Position numbers and translations under genes: made by a program
Notes under the pieces: generated by a model
The model's database searches: none
What the model saw: only the letters and a program-made list of their open reading frames with translations
Told to the model about the DNA's origin: nothing
In this document: piece by piece, positions 1 through 13,450 of the stretch
How positions within the stretch are numbered: position 1 is the first letter of the stretch
Layout: every line of letters begins with the position of its first letter
Origin: Chamaelirium japonicum
Lineage: Eukaryota > Streptophyta > Magnoliopsida > Liliales > Melanthiaceae
Direction: 5' to 3'
DNA length: 64,000 nucleotides
Assembly: GCA_947650365.1 (NCBI GenBank)
Contig: OX393551.1
Span: forward strand, 7,950,042-8,014,041

Positions 1-26
1 GATTCTATTAGTAAGAGTATCACTGC

Positions 27-142
<116 letters not shown>

Positions 143-200
143 CTTGAGATTTGATTGTTGGTGTGTTTTGATTGCAGATATGTTTGGGAACAACGATATT

Positions 201-2066
201 TGCAATTCGACTCCCGAATATATCATTATCATTGCAGATACATGACGAACAAAACAAACAATGTTTTCTATTACAATTGGTAACCCACCCCCCCTTCTCT
301 CTCCCTTCAATTTTTTTATTCAATAATATACACTAAATAATAAACGGATGATGAAATAAATAAAATCGAAGATATTGGATTGAATATCAAGGTTCTACAA
401 TCTGGTGATGTTGTTGCTTATAACACAGTCATTGGTGAGATAAAAAAACTTGTAAGTGCATTCATTTATATTTTATAACAATTGTTTATAAATACATGTT
501 AGACTTGCTTACTATGATTTGTAAAGACATCCTTTTTTATTTATGTAGGTTCGGTAGTATAGCGAATGTAGGATACAAAAACCTTTTTTATCCTATTTGT
601 CCGACCACCTCGCGGGTTGTGTTGGGGCTCTAGACAAAGAGCTGGTGTGCGGACTTATTTTTATTGATGGGAACTGTCCTGAAGAATTGTGGGTAATAAT
701 TAGTGATTATATTTTCGTCTTGAATTTTTATTTATTTTTTAATTGAACTTGCCTAACACTATAATGTTTCATTTTCAGTCAACTGAAAGTATGCCCCATG
801 TTACTATACATTCTGGACGTTTTATTGCACCCCAGAAGCCATCTTAGTTGTCGGGTGCTCAATTGCGGATACGTTGGATTTGATTGAAAGACTTATGACT
901 TTATATGGGACAAGGATAGTTTTAACAATGATGTTGGCCGAGTCAGTGATCTATACTGCAACAAAAACACAGATGGACCATCGGTGGAGGTTGTATGTCA
1001 AGTGTTCTCCAAAAGGGATCTACCCTGACCTTTGGACTGATAGGTGTAGAAAACCAATCAAAAGTATCCAGATGCTTACCAAAATTGGGAGCAGGTCTAT
1101 CGAATACTGTCGTACTGTCAAATACTGATATAGTGTTTACCTTTTTTCATACTGTTCAGAGAACAATGCGACCGTATTCGACAGGCCTGCTCCCAATTTT
1201 GGTAGGCATCTGGGTACTTTTGATTGTTTTTCTACACCTATCAGTCTAAAAGCCAGGGCAGATTCCTTTTGGAGAATATGTGACATACAACCTCCACCGG
1301 TGGTCCATATGTGTTTTGCTGCAGTATCGATCACTGACTCGGCCAACATCATTGTCGAAATTATCCTTGTCCCATATAAAGTCATAAGTCTTTCAATCAA
1401 ATCCAACGTATTCGTAGTTGAGCATCCGACAACCAAGATATTGGCTTCTGGGGTGCAATAAAACGTCCCAAAATGTACAGTAACATGGAACATGCTTTTA
1501 GTTGACTGAAAATGAAACATTATAGTGTTAGGCAAGTTCAATTAAAAAATAAATAAAAAAGCAAGATGGAAATATAATCACTAATTATTACCCATAATTC
1601 TTCAGAACAGTTTCCATTAATAAAAATAAGTCCGCACACCAACTTTTTGTCTAGATCCCCAACACAACCCGCGAGGTGGTCATGCAAGTAGGATAAAAAA
1701 GGCTTTTGTATTCTACATTCGCTATACTGTTGAACCTACATAAATAAAAAAAGGACAAGTCTTATTAAGCAAGTCTAACATGTATTTGTAAATAATTATC
1801 ATAAAATATAAATTAAGACATTTATAAGTTTTTTTATTTCATCAATGACTGTGTTATAAGCAACAACGTCACCAGATTGTAGAACCTTGATATTCAGTCC
1901 AATATCTTTGATTTTATTTGTTTCATCATCTATTGATTATTTAGTGTATCTTATTGATTAAAAAAATTGAAGAGAGAGAGAAGGGGGGTGCGTTACCAAT
2001 TGTAATAGAAAACATTGTTTTTTTTGTTCATCGTGTATCTGTAATGATGATGATATATCCAGGAGT
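201..2066. repeat. Core palindrome of element copy A (arms about 0.9 kb, loop about 50 bp)
   Basis: Bases from about 201 to 1113 reappear in reverse complement from about 1165 to 2066, leaving a spacer near 1114-1164. Both arms carry the same disrupted gene-like segment, so matching peptides occur on both strands (for example DLIERLMTLYGTRI at 890-930 on + and 1370-1410 on -). Read inward, the arm looks spliced. A block from about 350 ends at a gtaagt-type donor near 453. A block of about 120 bp follows an acceptor near 548 and ends at gtaata near 690. A third block follows ttttcag near 778. I do not recognise the protein. A diverged second copy lies at 29486-31340. Confidence 0.85.
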
Positions 2067-2750
2067 CCGAATTGCAGTGTTATTAAAGACGCGCGCTTAG
2101 GCTCAGGCTTAACTAAGCTCACCTCCTGCGCCTCAAAAGTACAAGGTCAGGCTCTGTTAGAAAGGCGCCTAGGTCTAAGGCTCACACCTAGGCTTTAGGC
2201 GCAAAAAAGGCACGCCTAGTTGAACCATGTGCAATTATGTGTTTGCAATTAATATTTTTGGCAATATGATTAAGTTATTAAGTAGATTTGATTCATGATT
2301 ATAGTAGTCTAAATATTGACACATTGATTGAACATTATTTACATTCAAAATTATTTGTTATAGTTCTTAGGGATGACTATATGAGCAATTATGGGTTGGA
2401 TTTGATGACTTTGATATTATTTCAACTATTACAAGATTCAATGAGTTTTATTTTTTTTTCTCGATTTGCACATTTCATACTGATTTAGAAGCATGTACAT
2501 AAGCACACGGATAAAATAACACATTCAATCATTCACTATTTATTTTTTGTTTGCTATAATATCACAATTGATATCTTATAACTGGTTATTGAATTTGAAC
2601 TATACATATTTGAAGATTTAATATATTTTAAATGGTTTATTTAGAGCCATAATTCAAACCTATAAGACTACAACATTTGTGTTGTTGCAACAACGATCTA
2701 TCCAATTTATCTTTTGTCTTATTTATTTTCTTAGTCTAGTTATGCATGTT

Positions 2751-3843
<1,093 letters not shown>

Positions 3844-3993
3844 CGCGCGCCTTGAGTTGCACCTTGCGCCTAGGCTCTAGGAGACCTTTGTGCCTTATGT
3901 ACGCCTTGTGCCTTTCAGAACACTGTCGAATTGCAAATATCGTTGTTCCCATACATATCTGCAATCAAAACGCACCAACAATCAAATCTCAAG

Positions 3994-3994
<1 letters not shown>

Positions 3995-4073
<79 letters not shown>
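3995..4073. repeat. (AT)n microsatellite
   Basis: Alternating AT of about 78 bp in the right arm of palindromic element copy A. It is the equivalent of 32254-32295 in copy B. Confidence 0.95.
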
Positions 4074-4076
<3 letters not shown>

Positions 4077-4789
4077 TTGTTTTGAGAAGTATGCAACAAT
4101 GCTTAATACCTCATCTACAAAGTTGTCCAGAAGTTCAGCCAAAACTGTTTTAAGGAAAAGCCAAAAGTGCAGTTAGCTAAATAATAAAGCAAATTCTTAT
4201 ATTTGCTGAAATAAATAAATAGAAAGAGGTGATATTTTTATTAATGAAACTATCTATTTGACAATCCTTTTCATGTAAATAATAAAGCAAAATCTTTTAT
4301 TTAGCCTTCTATATTTGCAAGTTTTATTGAGGTCTCAGTTTTTTAGTTGATTTTTTTTTTACAAAGTTTGATTTTGATGAATGAATTCTTCTCTCAATAT
4401 GCGAGTTTTTATGCGGTTTTGTGCGTGCGTTCTTTCTCAAACAAGTATAACACTTATATTGGTTATTTCCCTATTGATTGACAGAGTTTGAGTTGAAATG
4501 ATTTTTTTGATTCATGGTTAGGACATTAGAAAATTTTCAAATATAAGTAAATAAATAATAGTAGAATAATAAATCTAATTTTGTTAAATTACTAATCTGA
4601 TGGTACAAATATGATTAAAAATATTTTGAAATGTTTCTTATGTAACTTTATAATCCGAATATTAAAATAAAGTTTTTTCGATTTATTTTTGTAGTTGGTT
4701 CTGAGATTTCCCTCAACTCCAACTTACGGTTTTCTTTGATTGGTTCGCTTTTGTTTTGACTTATTCTCGATCAGGATTGATTTTAGTTT
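4074..4789. repeat. Outer right arm of palindromic element copy A
   Basis: This block matches 32296-32488 plus 36183-36720 in copy B in the same orientation, and 28000-29340 in reverse complement. At 4255-4265 it carries the sequence tttgacaatcc without insertion, which is the empty site for the copia element of copy B. The reverse strand at about 4090-4142 encodes AELLDNFVDEV, resembling the N-box of GHKL/MORC ATPases. The arm is cut at 4789 by copia element 1. Confidence 0.8.
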
Positions 4790-4930
4790 TGTTAATGTAC
4801 ATATAGATGGGTCGGGTTTACTGTATAGTCGGGTCGGATTGTATAGTGATACATGTACATATATTGGGCTTGAGTCCCTCAATGGAATGCATTCTATTCC
4901 TCTCCAAACCCTAGCCGTCATCTCCTAACA
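4790..4930 (+). mobile_element. 5' LTR (141 bp) of copia element 1
   Basis: Starts tgttaatg, ends tcctaaca, and is followed directly by the primer site. Two further copies of the same LTR occur in the window (32489-32629 on + and 29008-29148 on -). No complete 3' LTR of this element remains. Confidence 0.85.
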
Positions 4931-4942
4931 TGGTATCAGAGC
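4931..4942 (+). promoter_or_regulatory. Primer binding site, initiator tRNA-Met type
   Basis: TGGTATCAGAGC follows the LTR with no spacer. This is the usual complement of the 3' end of plant tRNA-iMet and it fixes the LTR boundary. Confidence 0.9.
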
Positions 4943-4959
4943 TCTAGGGTTCTCCCGTG

Positions 4960-5640
4960 CGGCAACGACGACGACGGTCCTCCCCCCTCCGGCAGTACCT
5001 CCCCGTCCGGCCTCCCCCCTCCACCGGCCCACCCCGTCCGGCCTCTCTCCTCCACCGACCCCCGTTTTCGTCGCCCGACAGCCCCCCTACAGCCGCCGCC
5101 CGACCTCCCTCCTCCACCGGCCCCCACTTCCGCCGCCCGATCTCCATCCTGCACCGACCCCCCCTTCCGCTACCCCCCCGACCCCCTTCTGCCACCCGAC
5201 TGCCCCCGGCCCCCCCTTTCGCCACCCGACAGCCCCCCCCCTCCTCCCCCCCCGACCCCCTTCTGCCACCCGACTGCCCCAGGTCCCCCCCTCCTCCACC
5301 CCCGACCCCCCTTCCTCCACCTCCCGACCCCCCCTTCCTCCACCCGACCACCCCGTCGGCCCCCTTTTCTCTAACCGCCCACCCCCCGACCCCCTCCTCC
5401 GCCCTACAGCCCCCCGCCGGCCCCACCTTCTTCACCCGACCACCCCGCCGGCCCCCCCTCCTCCATCCGCCCACTCCCCCCCCTGGCCCCCTCCTCCGCC
5501 CTACAGCCCCCGCCGGCCCTCCCCCCTCCACCCGATCACCCCCCCGACCCCCCTCCTCTACCCGATCGCCCCCCCCACCCCTTCCTTCGCCCACCCGCCC
5601 CCTCCTCTGCACCCCCGCCAGCTCCTGCACCCCCTGAAGC
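4960..5640 (+). repeat. C-rich minisatellite leader of copia element 1
   Basis: About 680 bp of strongly strand-biased C-rich DNA made of degenerate units such as ccaccCGACCCCCCTcctcc. Open frames on both strands (Pro-rich on +, Gly/Arg-rich on -) result from composition. The same kind of leader follows the LTR in the related copies at 32690-33250 and 28503-28920, with different repeat numbers. Confidence 0.8.
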
Positions 5641-5711
5641 CCCACCTTCTCCTCTGTACCGAACTGCCCGTCTCCTCTGTACGGACTACCTCAGACCTTC
5701 TTTGTGCCGGT

Positions 5712-8700
5712 TTGCCCCCGTACTTCAGAGATATAGCTTCCTACAGCATCTCTCGGCTCCCATACTGTCTGCACACCGTCGCTGATCGTCGAGTCCCTCC
5801 GTCTCCTCGTTTTGATGGTATTCTCGGGCCATGTCCCTCCACCACATTAGTTGACTGTGGACGTCGTCAGGGTCTCCTCCGCCATGATGGCGAGACTGCT
5901 GTTGCTGCTGATCTCCCTACTCCAGCACCGCCTGCCACCACTCCTGCTCCATCTCGGTCTTACTCCGACCGCCTCCAGTGCTTTGAGGAGTTACTGTTGC
6001 GATACCTCGCCTCCACCAGCTCTTCGACAGATCACGGTCTCTCTGCCACTCCGGGTACTTCTGCTCAGTCTCGATCTTACTCCGACCGCCTCCAGTGCTT
6101 TGAGGAATTACTGCTTCGGTACCTCGCCTCCACCAGCTCTTCGACAGCTCACAGTCTCTCTGCCACTCCGGGTACTACTGCTCCATGGATATTCGACCCG
6201 GGTGCCTCCTGTCACCTCACCTTTGACTCCACTGTCCTCACTGATTGTTCTCCCACTACCACCCACCAGGAGGTTCGCACTGCGGATGGGACTCTCGTCC
6301 CTATTCCGCAATGTGGATCCGTCACTTCTACCTCTGACCCTTCTGGTCGCCTGACCCTACCCCATGTCCATCATGCCCCCCGTCTTAACATTAATCTGAT
6401 CTCTATCAATTCTCTTTGCGACTCTGGCCTGACTGTCACCTTCACTCCTTCTGTTTGTGTTGTGCAGGATTCGCGGATGGGTCAGAGGATTGGGCTGGGT
6501 CGTAGAGCAAGAGGACTTTACCAGCTGGACCATCTCCATGTGTCTTCCATTCCTGTTGCGTCTGTCATGTCTGTTACCTCCGATGCCGACCTGTGGCATA
6601 GAAGATTAGGTCATATATCGAGTGATCGACTCAAAAGCGTATTCCGTTCGGGCGCTTTGGGTCGAGCGTCCTTCTCCCATCTCTCTGTTTGTACGGGTTG
6701 TAGACTAGAAAAGCATCTAGCTCTTTCATTCTTTGCTAGTGCTTCCCAATCTGATGCGTTATTTGATTTAGTACATTCGGACATTTGGGGTCCTGCACTT
6801 GTTGCATCCATTTCGGGTTACATGTACTATGTGTGTTTTATCGATGACTACTCTAGATGCACCTGGGTTTATCTTATGCGTCATCGGTCTAAAGTCCCTC
6901 ACATCTTTAGGAGATTCACCACTATGATACACACTCAGTTTGGTCAGCGCATTAAGACCTTTCGGTCTGATTGTGCCAAGGAGTATCTCTCCTCCGAGAT
7001 GCGTGAGATTCTTCAGTCTCACGGCACTCTTCACCAGCAGTCCTGTCCCTACACCCATTAGCAGAATGGCGTTGCCGAACGCAAGCATCGTCATGTCCTT
7101 GAGACCGCACGAGCCTTGCTCCTCTCTGCGTCTGTTTCTCACTCTTACTGGGCTGAAGCTGTCATGACAGCTGTCCACCTCATCAATATCACTCCGTCAT
7201 CTGCTCTGTCCGGTGCTACCCCATATGAGCGCCTCCACTCCAGCCCACCTGACTACTCTCTTCTTCGCACGTTTAGGTGCACGTGCTTCGTTCTTCTTCC
7301 TCCCCATGAGCGCACCAAACTCTCTGCGAGATCTGTTCGGTGTGTTCACTTGGGGTTCAGTCGGGAGCACAAGGGGTATCGTTGTTACGATCCCTTGGCT
7401 CGCCGGATCCGTGTCTCCCGTCACGTTTCCTTTGTTGAGGATGTCCCGTACTTTTCCCCTGAGTCTCGGGATATTTCCTTGCCTCCTGTGTCACCCTCCT
7501 CGCCTTCATTACGTCTCCATATCCCCGTTCTACCACCGTTTTCTGTTGCCCCACCCATGCCTACTCCACCTCTATCTTCCCCGCCACCTCCACCACCACC
7601 ACCACCTCCTCAGTCTCCCTCACCACCACCACCTCCTGAGTCTCCCTCGCCACCTCCACCACCACCCGTCACTCGTGTCTATGTACGTCGGTCTGCAGCT
7701 CCTCCTCCAGAGTCGGTTCACACTGGTACTCCCTCGCCTGATGCTGCTGCCCCCTCCTCCCCGGTCGTGGATCATGCTCCTGTTCGGCGCTACCCGGTGC
7801 GCGAACATCACCCTCCTGATAGATATGACTACTCTCCTGACAGGTTTGGCTACTCTGCTTTTCCTTCTGACTCTCCTGACTCTTCTGGCTACTCTGCCAG
7901 GGTCTCCTATTCACCATCCTTTCAGGCTTTTCTTACTGCTATACACACCCATCGGGAGCCCCAATCGTACCGTGAGGCAGCGTTACAGCCAGAGTGGCGG
8001 CAGGCCATGTCAGTTGAGCTTGAGGCTTTTCAGCGGACCAAGACCTGGGAGTTGGTGCCTTGTCCCTCCGGGGTGGTGCCTGTTAGCTGCAAGTGAATAT
8101 TCAAGGTCAAGACTCAACCTGACGGATCCATTGAGCGGCACAAGGCTCGCCTCGTTGCTCGTGGCTTCTCCCAGGAGTATGAGATTGACTACGAGGAGAC
8201 GTTTGCTCCAGTTGCTCGGATGACTACTGTGTGCACCCTCTTAGCTGTGACAGCTGCTTGAGGGTGGCCTCTCCATCAGATGGATGTCACCAATGCGTTT
8301 CTCCACGGTGATCTCTCCGAGGAAGTCTACATGGCTCCTCCTTCAGGCATTTCAGTTCCTCCAGGGCACGTGTGTTGTTTGCGCCGAGCCATCTATGGGC
8401 TCAAGCAGGCCCTTCGTGCCTGGTTTGAGCGATTTCGCAGTGCAGTTCTGGTCGCCGGGTTTGTTGAGCGTCACTCCGACTATGCCTAGTTCACTCGCTC
8501 CTCCAGTCAGGGCATTGCAGTTCTTCTCCTCTATGTGGATGATATGATCATCACTGGGGATGACAGTGCCACCATCGCCTCTCTCCAGCGGCACCTCCAG
8601 AGTCAGTTTGAGATGAAAGATCTGGGCTCTCTTTGCTACTTTTTGGGCCTTGAGATTGCCCGGTCAGCTTGTGGTCTGTTGGTCTCCCAACAGAAGTACA

Positions 8701-8905
8701 TCTCCGACATCCTTGCTGATGCTGCTCTTACTGACACACGCACTGCTGATACACCCATGGAGCTAAATTTGAAGCTTCTCGCTACAGATGGTGAGTCGCT
8801 CCCGGATGTCTCCCGCTACCAGAGGCTGGTTGGGATGCTCATCTATCTCACCATGACCCGGCCAGACATTGCCTATGCAGTTGGCATTGTCAGTCAGTTT
8901 GTTCA
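5712..8905 (+). pseudogene. copia element 1 pol (protease, integrase, reverse transcriptase), disabled
   Basis: Ty1/copia polyprotein in canonical order: protease motif at about 6195 (WIFDPGASCHLTF), GAG-pre-integrase LWHRRLGHIS at about 6592, integrase core from about 6765 (HSDIWGP, FIDDYSR), a Pro-rich linker (7500-7680) and reverse transcriptase with YVDD at 8532-8543. Gag and the zinc knuckle are missing. Lesions are stop codons at 7059, 8094, 8259 and 8487, and an aspartic-protease DSG changed to DPG. A block containing SYSDRLQCFEELLLRYLAS is tandemly duplicated (about 5957-6050 and 6068-6175). The copia reading ends near 8905, where gypsy sequence takes over, so RNase H and the 3' LTR are absent. 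Close relative: 34269-35801. Confidence 0.88.
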
Positions 8906-11900
8906 CATTAGCAAAATGTATAAGGAAGCCGTTTGGTGTGATCGACGTGGTGCCCTTGGGTATTTGTTATATTCTGTTAGGCCGCCCATGGCAGTATGAT
9001 AAAAAGATGAAGCATGATGGGGAAAAGAACACCTACTCCTTCTGCAAGGATGATTACAACATTACCCGCATACCTTAGAGGGAGCCACTCAAGCCACTTG
9101 CTAGTGATCCGACACCCCCGTATGTTACTCCGAAAGTGCCAAAAGAGAATCCAAAGGCCCTGCCAGCATTGTTGATGCAAGCTTGTTTCGAGGATGATCT
9201 TAGAGCATCTCGGTCAATCTTATTCCTCGTAGCTAAAGAGACAACAGAGGGCTTTAGCATTCCTCATGAGATTCAAGTCCTACTTGAAGATTTAATGATC
9301 TCATTCTAGAGGAACTACCTGAAGGACTTCCACCTCTTAGGGACATCCAATATTGTATTGATTTAGTCCCAGGCGTGGCGTGACCTAACCTTCCTCACTA
9401 CCGAATGAGTCCAACTAAATATGAGGAGTTGCATTGATAAGTTACTGAGTTACTACAAAAGGGACTAATCCAAGAAAACATGAGTCCATGTGCAATACCG
9501 GCACTTCTGACTCCCAAGAAGGATGGGACATGAAGAATGTGTATAGATTGTCGTGCCATCAATCGAATAACGGTCATATATATATTTTTTATTTCCCGAT
9601 TGGACGATATACTTGACATGTTTCATGGCACAAAAATCTTTTCGAAGATTGATCTTCGTAACAGGTATCATCAAATCCGTGTATAACCCGGAGACGAATG
9701 GAAGGCAACATTCAAAACCTAGGAAGGACTGTATTAATGGTTAATAATGCTATTTGGTCTGTCGAATGTACCGAGTACTTTTATGAGGTTCATGAATCAA
9801 GTGCTCAGACCTTTTATTGGGAAGTTCGTTGTTGCATATTTTGATAACATCCTTATCTATAGTATGACACCCGAACAACATATCGAGTACTTGCGAGAAG
9901 TTCTGAAGATGCTAAGATAAACTGTACATCAATATGAAGAAGTGCATATTTTTGACAGATAGCTTGACTTTTCTAGGCTACATTGTGTGCTTAGAAGGGA
10001 TACGGGTTGATCCAGAGAAGGTCAAAGCCATCAAGTCATGGTCATTCTAAAGAACATTAGTGATGTATGACAGTTCCATAGTCCATCATGATTTTATCGT
10101 AGATTCATTAAGAACTTTAGTTCCGTCATTGCACATCTCACCAACTGTATGAAGAATGATGGTTTTCTTTGGACCCCGTTTCAATCTCATCAAGGCTAGG
10201 ATGATGAGTGCTATAATTTTGGCACTCCCAAACTTCAATAAGGTCTTTGAGATTGATTATGATGCCTCTTACATCGGGATAGGAGCAATCCTTAGTCAAG
10301 AGGGACGTCCAGTTATATTTTTCAATCAAAAGCTGAACGTCGCATGTTTGAATTATTCGACATCCGACATTGAGTTTTATGTGATCGTTCAAACCCTCAA
10401 GCACTGGAGACATTTCTTGATCTAGCGAGAATTTGTACTTAATTCTGACCACAAAGCACTTCGCTATTTGAAGTCTCAACGTAGCTTGAACCAAAGTCAT
10501 ATTAAGTGATCCAATTTCTTACAAAAGTATGCATTCAACCTTCGATATAAGGCTGGAGACCTGAACAGAGCTGCAGACGCTATGAGTTGACGAGACCTAA
10601 TGCTAGTCACTTTACAACCCGTCGTTGTTTCTTTTGATGCTTTGAAAGCAACATACGCGATCGATCCGTACTTTGGTCCCATCTGGGGATTTCGTCAAGA
10701 AACGGGCACTGATCCCATGGTATCCTACGTCATATCCAAGATCAAATTTTTTTTTTTCATGGTACCCATTTGTGCATCCTTAGTGTTCCCTTTGTGAGAG
10801 TCTTGTCCAAAATGACCATAAAAAGGCCACGTCTAAGGGAACCCCCGACGAGTTATTTAGAAACACGTTGATCCACGACTTGCATGGAAGTAATTTGAGA
10901 GGTCACTTTGGTCAAACCAAAACTATCGAGTCAGTGAAGAAGCATGACTTTTGGCCCCACTTAAGAAAAGATATTGTCAAGTTTGTGCAACGCTGTCGGA
11001 CATGCCAAATGTTCAAATGCAGAAAGCAGAATGCTGGTCTCTACATCCCCCTACCCCTCCCAAGTCAACCATGGGAAGATATAACCATGGATTTGTCGTT
11101 GGGTTAGCTCAAACTGCACGTAAAGTCGATTCTATCTGCGTTGTTATTGATCGCTTCTCCAAGATGACATATTTCATTGCATGTAGGAAAACCTTAGATG
11201 AATCACATGTAGCAGAGTTGTTCTTTTGAAAAATAGTGTGTCTGCATGAAATTCTAAAATCATTTACAGTTGCGCGTATCACCCCCAAACAAATGGTCAA
11301 ACTGAGGTTGTAAATCGTAGTCTAGGGGATATGCTTAGATGCCTAGCTGGCTGGTAAACAATCAAAACAATGGGATAAGATTCTGCCCCGAGTTAAATTC
11401 GCATATAATAATTTCATAAATCGTTCTGTGGGCAAAACTCCATTTGAAATAGTCTATGGCTATTCCATTCCACACATCTTAGATAGGACTTCTTTACCAC
11501 TGTCGGATTCTGCGAGTGGTATTGCCGAAGATCATCTTGAGCACCTCATGATCGTGCAACGAAACACACTTGAGAAACTGAAAGGGAGAAATGCCAAGTA
11601 TAAAGCAAGTGCAGATTCTCACAGACGAGAGCAGAGCTTTCAGACAGGAGACTGGGTCATTGTGTACTTTCACAGAGAGAGGTTTTCTGTGGGTTCTTAT
11701 GGGAAACTCAATCAGAGGAAGTTTGGACCATATCACATCTTTCGAGTGTTGGGGCCCAATGCTTACCAGCTGGACCTTCCAAACGACATGTCGACGTTGT
11801 CGATCTTCAACACATCAAAGTTGTTTTCTTTCCAAGGATATTGACCAGAGATTGCTACAGCGCCTATACTGTCGTTTTCAGATGCTACCAGAGATGGCAC

Positions 11901-12293
11901 AACAGATTGAGGAGATAATGGACATTTGAGAGCTTGCTACCCGCCACGGTATGTTCCGACGCTTCTTGGTTCGGTGGGTAGGCAGGCCACTTTTCGATAG
12001 TACGTGAATAGATGAGACTTAGTTGAGACACTAGAGACCAGACTTGCTTGACAATTTTGATGGCCACTCGACGGAGTTGAGTTCTTCTAAGGCTAGGAGA
12101 GTTGATGCATCTTGAGATGAATCTATCAGACTATGTTTCAGTTACTTATTTTCAGTTTTCTATAGTAGAGACTTGCTAGTTTATTTTCAGTTGTCGTTTG
12201 CTGCGATTCAGTTATTTCGAGGCCCGTTTAGATGTTTTTAGGCCTTTTGTTTATCATTTTCTACATTTAGTATAGTCCTATGTCATGGGGGAT
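8906..12293 (+). pseudogene. Ty3/gypsy chromovirus pol, disabled
   Basis: Begins abruptly in the end of the protease region (VWCDVVPLGICYILLGRPWQ at about 8930). Reverse transcriptase follows from about 9310, with YFDNILIYS at about 9838 where YFDD is expected. RNase H follows at 10200-10580, then an HHCC integrase finger (CRTCQ) near 11005, the integrase core, and a C-terminal part (KFGPYHIFRVLGPNAYQLDL at about 11720). A decayed chromodomain-like stretch (FRRFLVRWVGRP) lies near 11957. Stops and frameshifts are frequent. About 45 residues of the integrase core are missing near 11265, including the expected second catalytic Asp. Gag, the 5' LTR and the protease active site are absent. Confidence 0.85.
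12285..12293 (+). promoter_or_regulatory. Candidate polypurine tract of the gypsy element
   Basis: atgggggat directly precedes tgttcatg, the likely start of the 3' LTR, about 200 bp after the chromodomain-like segment. Confidence 0.4.
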
Positions 12294-13450
12294 TGTTCAT
12301 GATTGTATTTGAAGGCTATTCGGTGTAGCTCTGGACCTTCGAAGGTGATTATTGGCTGAAATAATAAAATTCTACATGCAGACTAGCAACGAGGCATTTC
12401 ATGACGATTCTGGCACTCCCGGGCAGCTCTAGCACCCCTTAATTGATGTGGCACGTCAATTATAGCCAATTACCCATCCTGGCACCTCTTTAAATGATGT
12501 CGCATCCAAGTGGCACCCAAAAGAGGTCTTAATCCTAACCAAACCCCTTCTCTCTCTATCTTAATCGCACAACTTGTGCCACTCTCTCTCCTCCCATCCC
12601 TTTCCGTACAGAAACCAAGGCCGGCCCCCCTTTCTCTCGTTCTCTTCCTTTCCTCCCTCTTTTCTCCCTTGTTTTTATGCATTTTTCTTTCCATTTTTGG
12701 CCCAATGCATCTCCATCCTTAACCCCTCATTCCCTTTGATCCTTGCTCTCCATTTAAAACCCTAATCCTATTAATGGGAGGCTTCTTTTATCATATTTCA
12801 TATTTGAATTACTTTGAGAAAAGTCTCTACGGGAACGGTTAGTGCCTCCGATCATTGCCTTGTTCCTCGACTTCGCCTCGGGACGTTTCATCTTCGACTT
12901 CGCCTCAAGAGGACTTGGTTGTCTTTTCGAAGGATTCGTTGTGTTTCGACACTCAGTTTTGCTCCGTGGAGGGATCCCGGCGCATCCTCGCACCTCACGG
13001 CGGAAACCTAAGTGGTATCTTTCCCTTTTATCTTCATCCTTTGTCGTCTTTGATCTTTTTTATACTTTTCGTCCATTGCCTTTACTCGCACGAGATCTCC
13101 GCTCCGTGCATCATCTCTCGCCTCATCATCGCATCCGCACCTTAACCTTTTAGGAGACCTTTAGAAACATCATCACCTTCGCGCAAGCCATTACCGTAAC
13201 ACACTATACATCCGTCACTACCATTTTACATAGCCCTCTTCGACACCCTGCGACTGATTGGTACCATTACCGCAATCTTCACCTATACTGCTGTCCTCAG
13301 CCTTTTCATAGCCCTCTTCGACACCGCGGATTTGCCTAGAGTGTTGCCCGTCGGTCCCGTGATTGATTGGTACCTTTACTGCTCTGTTTTGCATGCTTTT
13401 CATATAAAATCTGATTGTTGTCATTTGTTTATTATTTGCTGAATTTCTGC
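12294..13450 (+). mobile_element. Putative 3' LTR of the gypsy element (right end uncertain)
   Basis: Non-coding DNA starting TGTTCATG after the purine tract. It contains direct short repeats (ggcac/tggcacc around 12410-12520), CT-rich stretches and two related blocks near 13220-13330 (agccctcttcgacacc occurs twice). I could not find a second LTR copy or a target duplication to fix the right end. Confidence 0.4.

Noticed and set aside
4931-4942. Fragments of tRNA genes suggested by TGGTATCAGAGC sites
   Set aside because: Only the 12-13 bases complementary to the tRNA 3' end are present, next to LTRs; these are primer sites. No tRNA cloverleaf was found.
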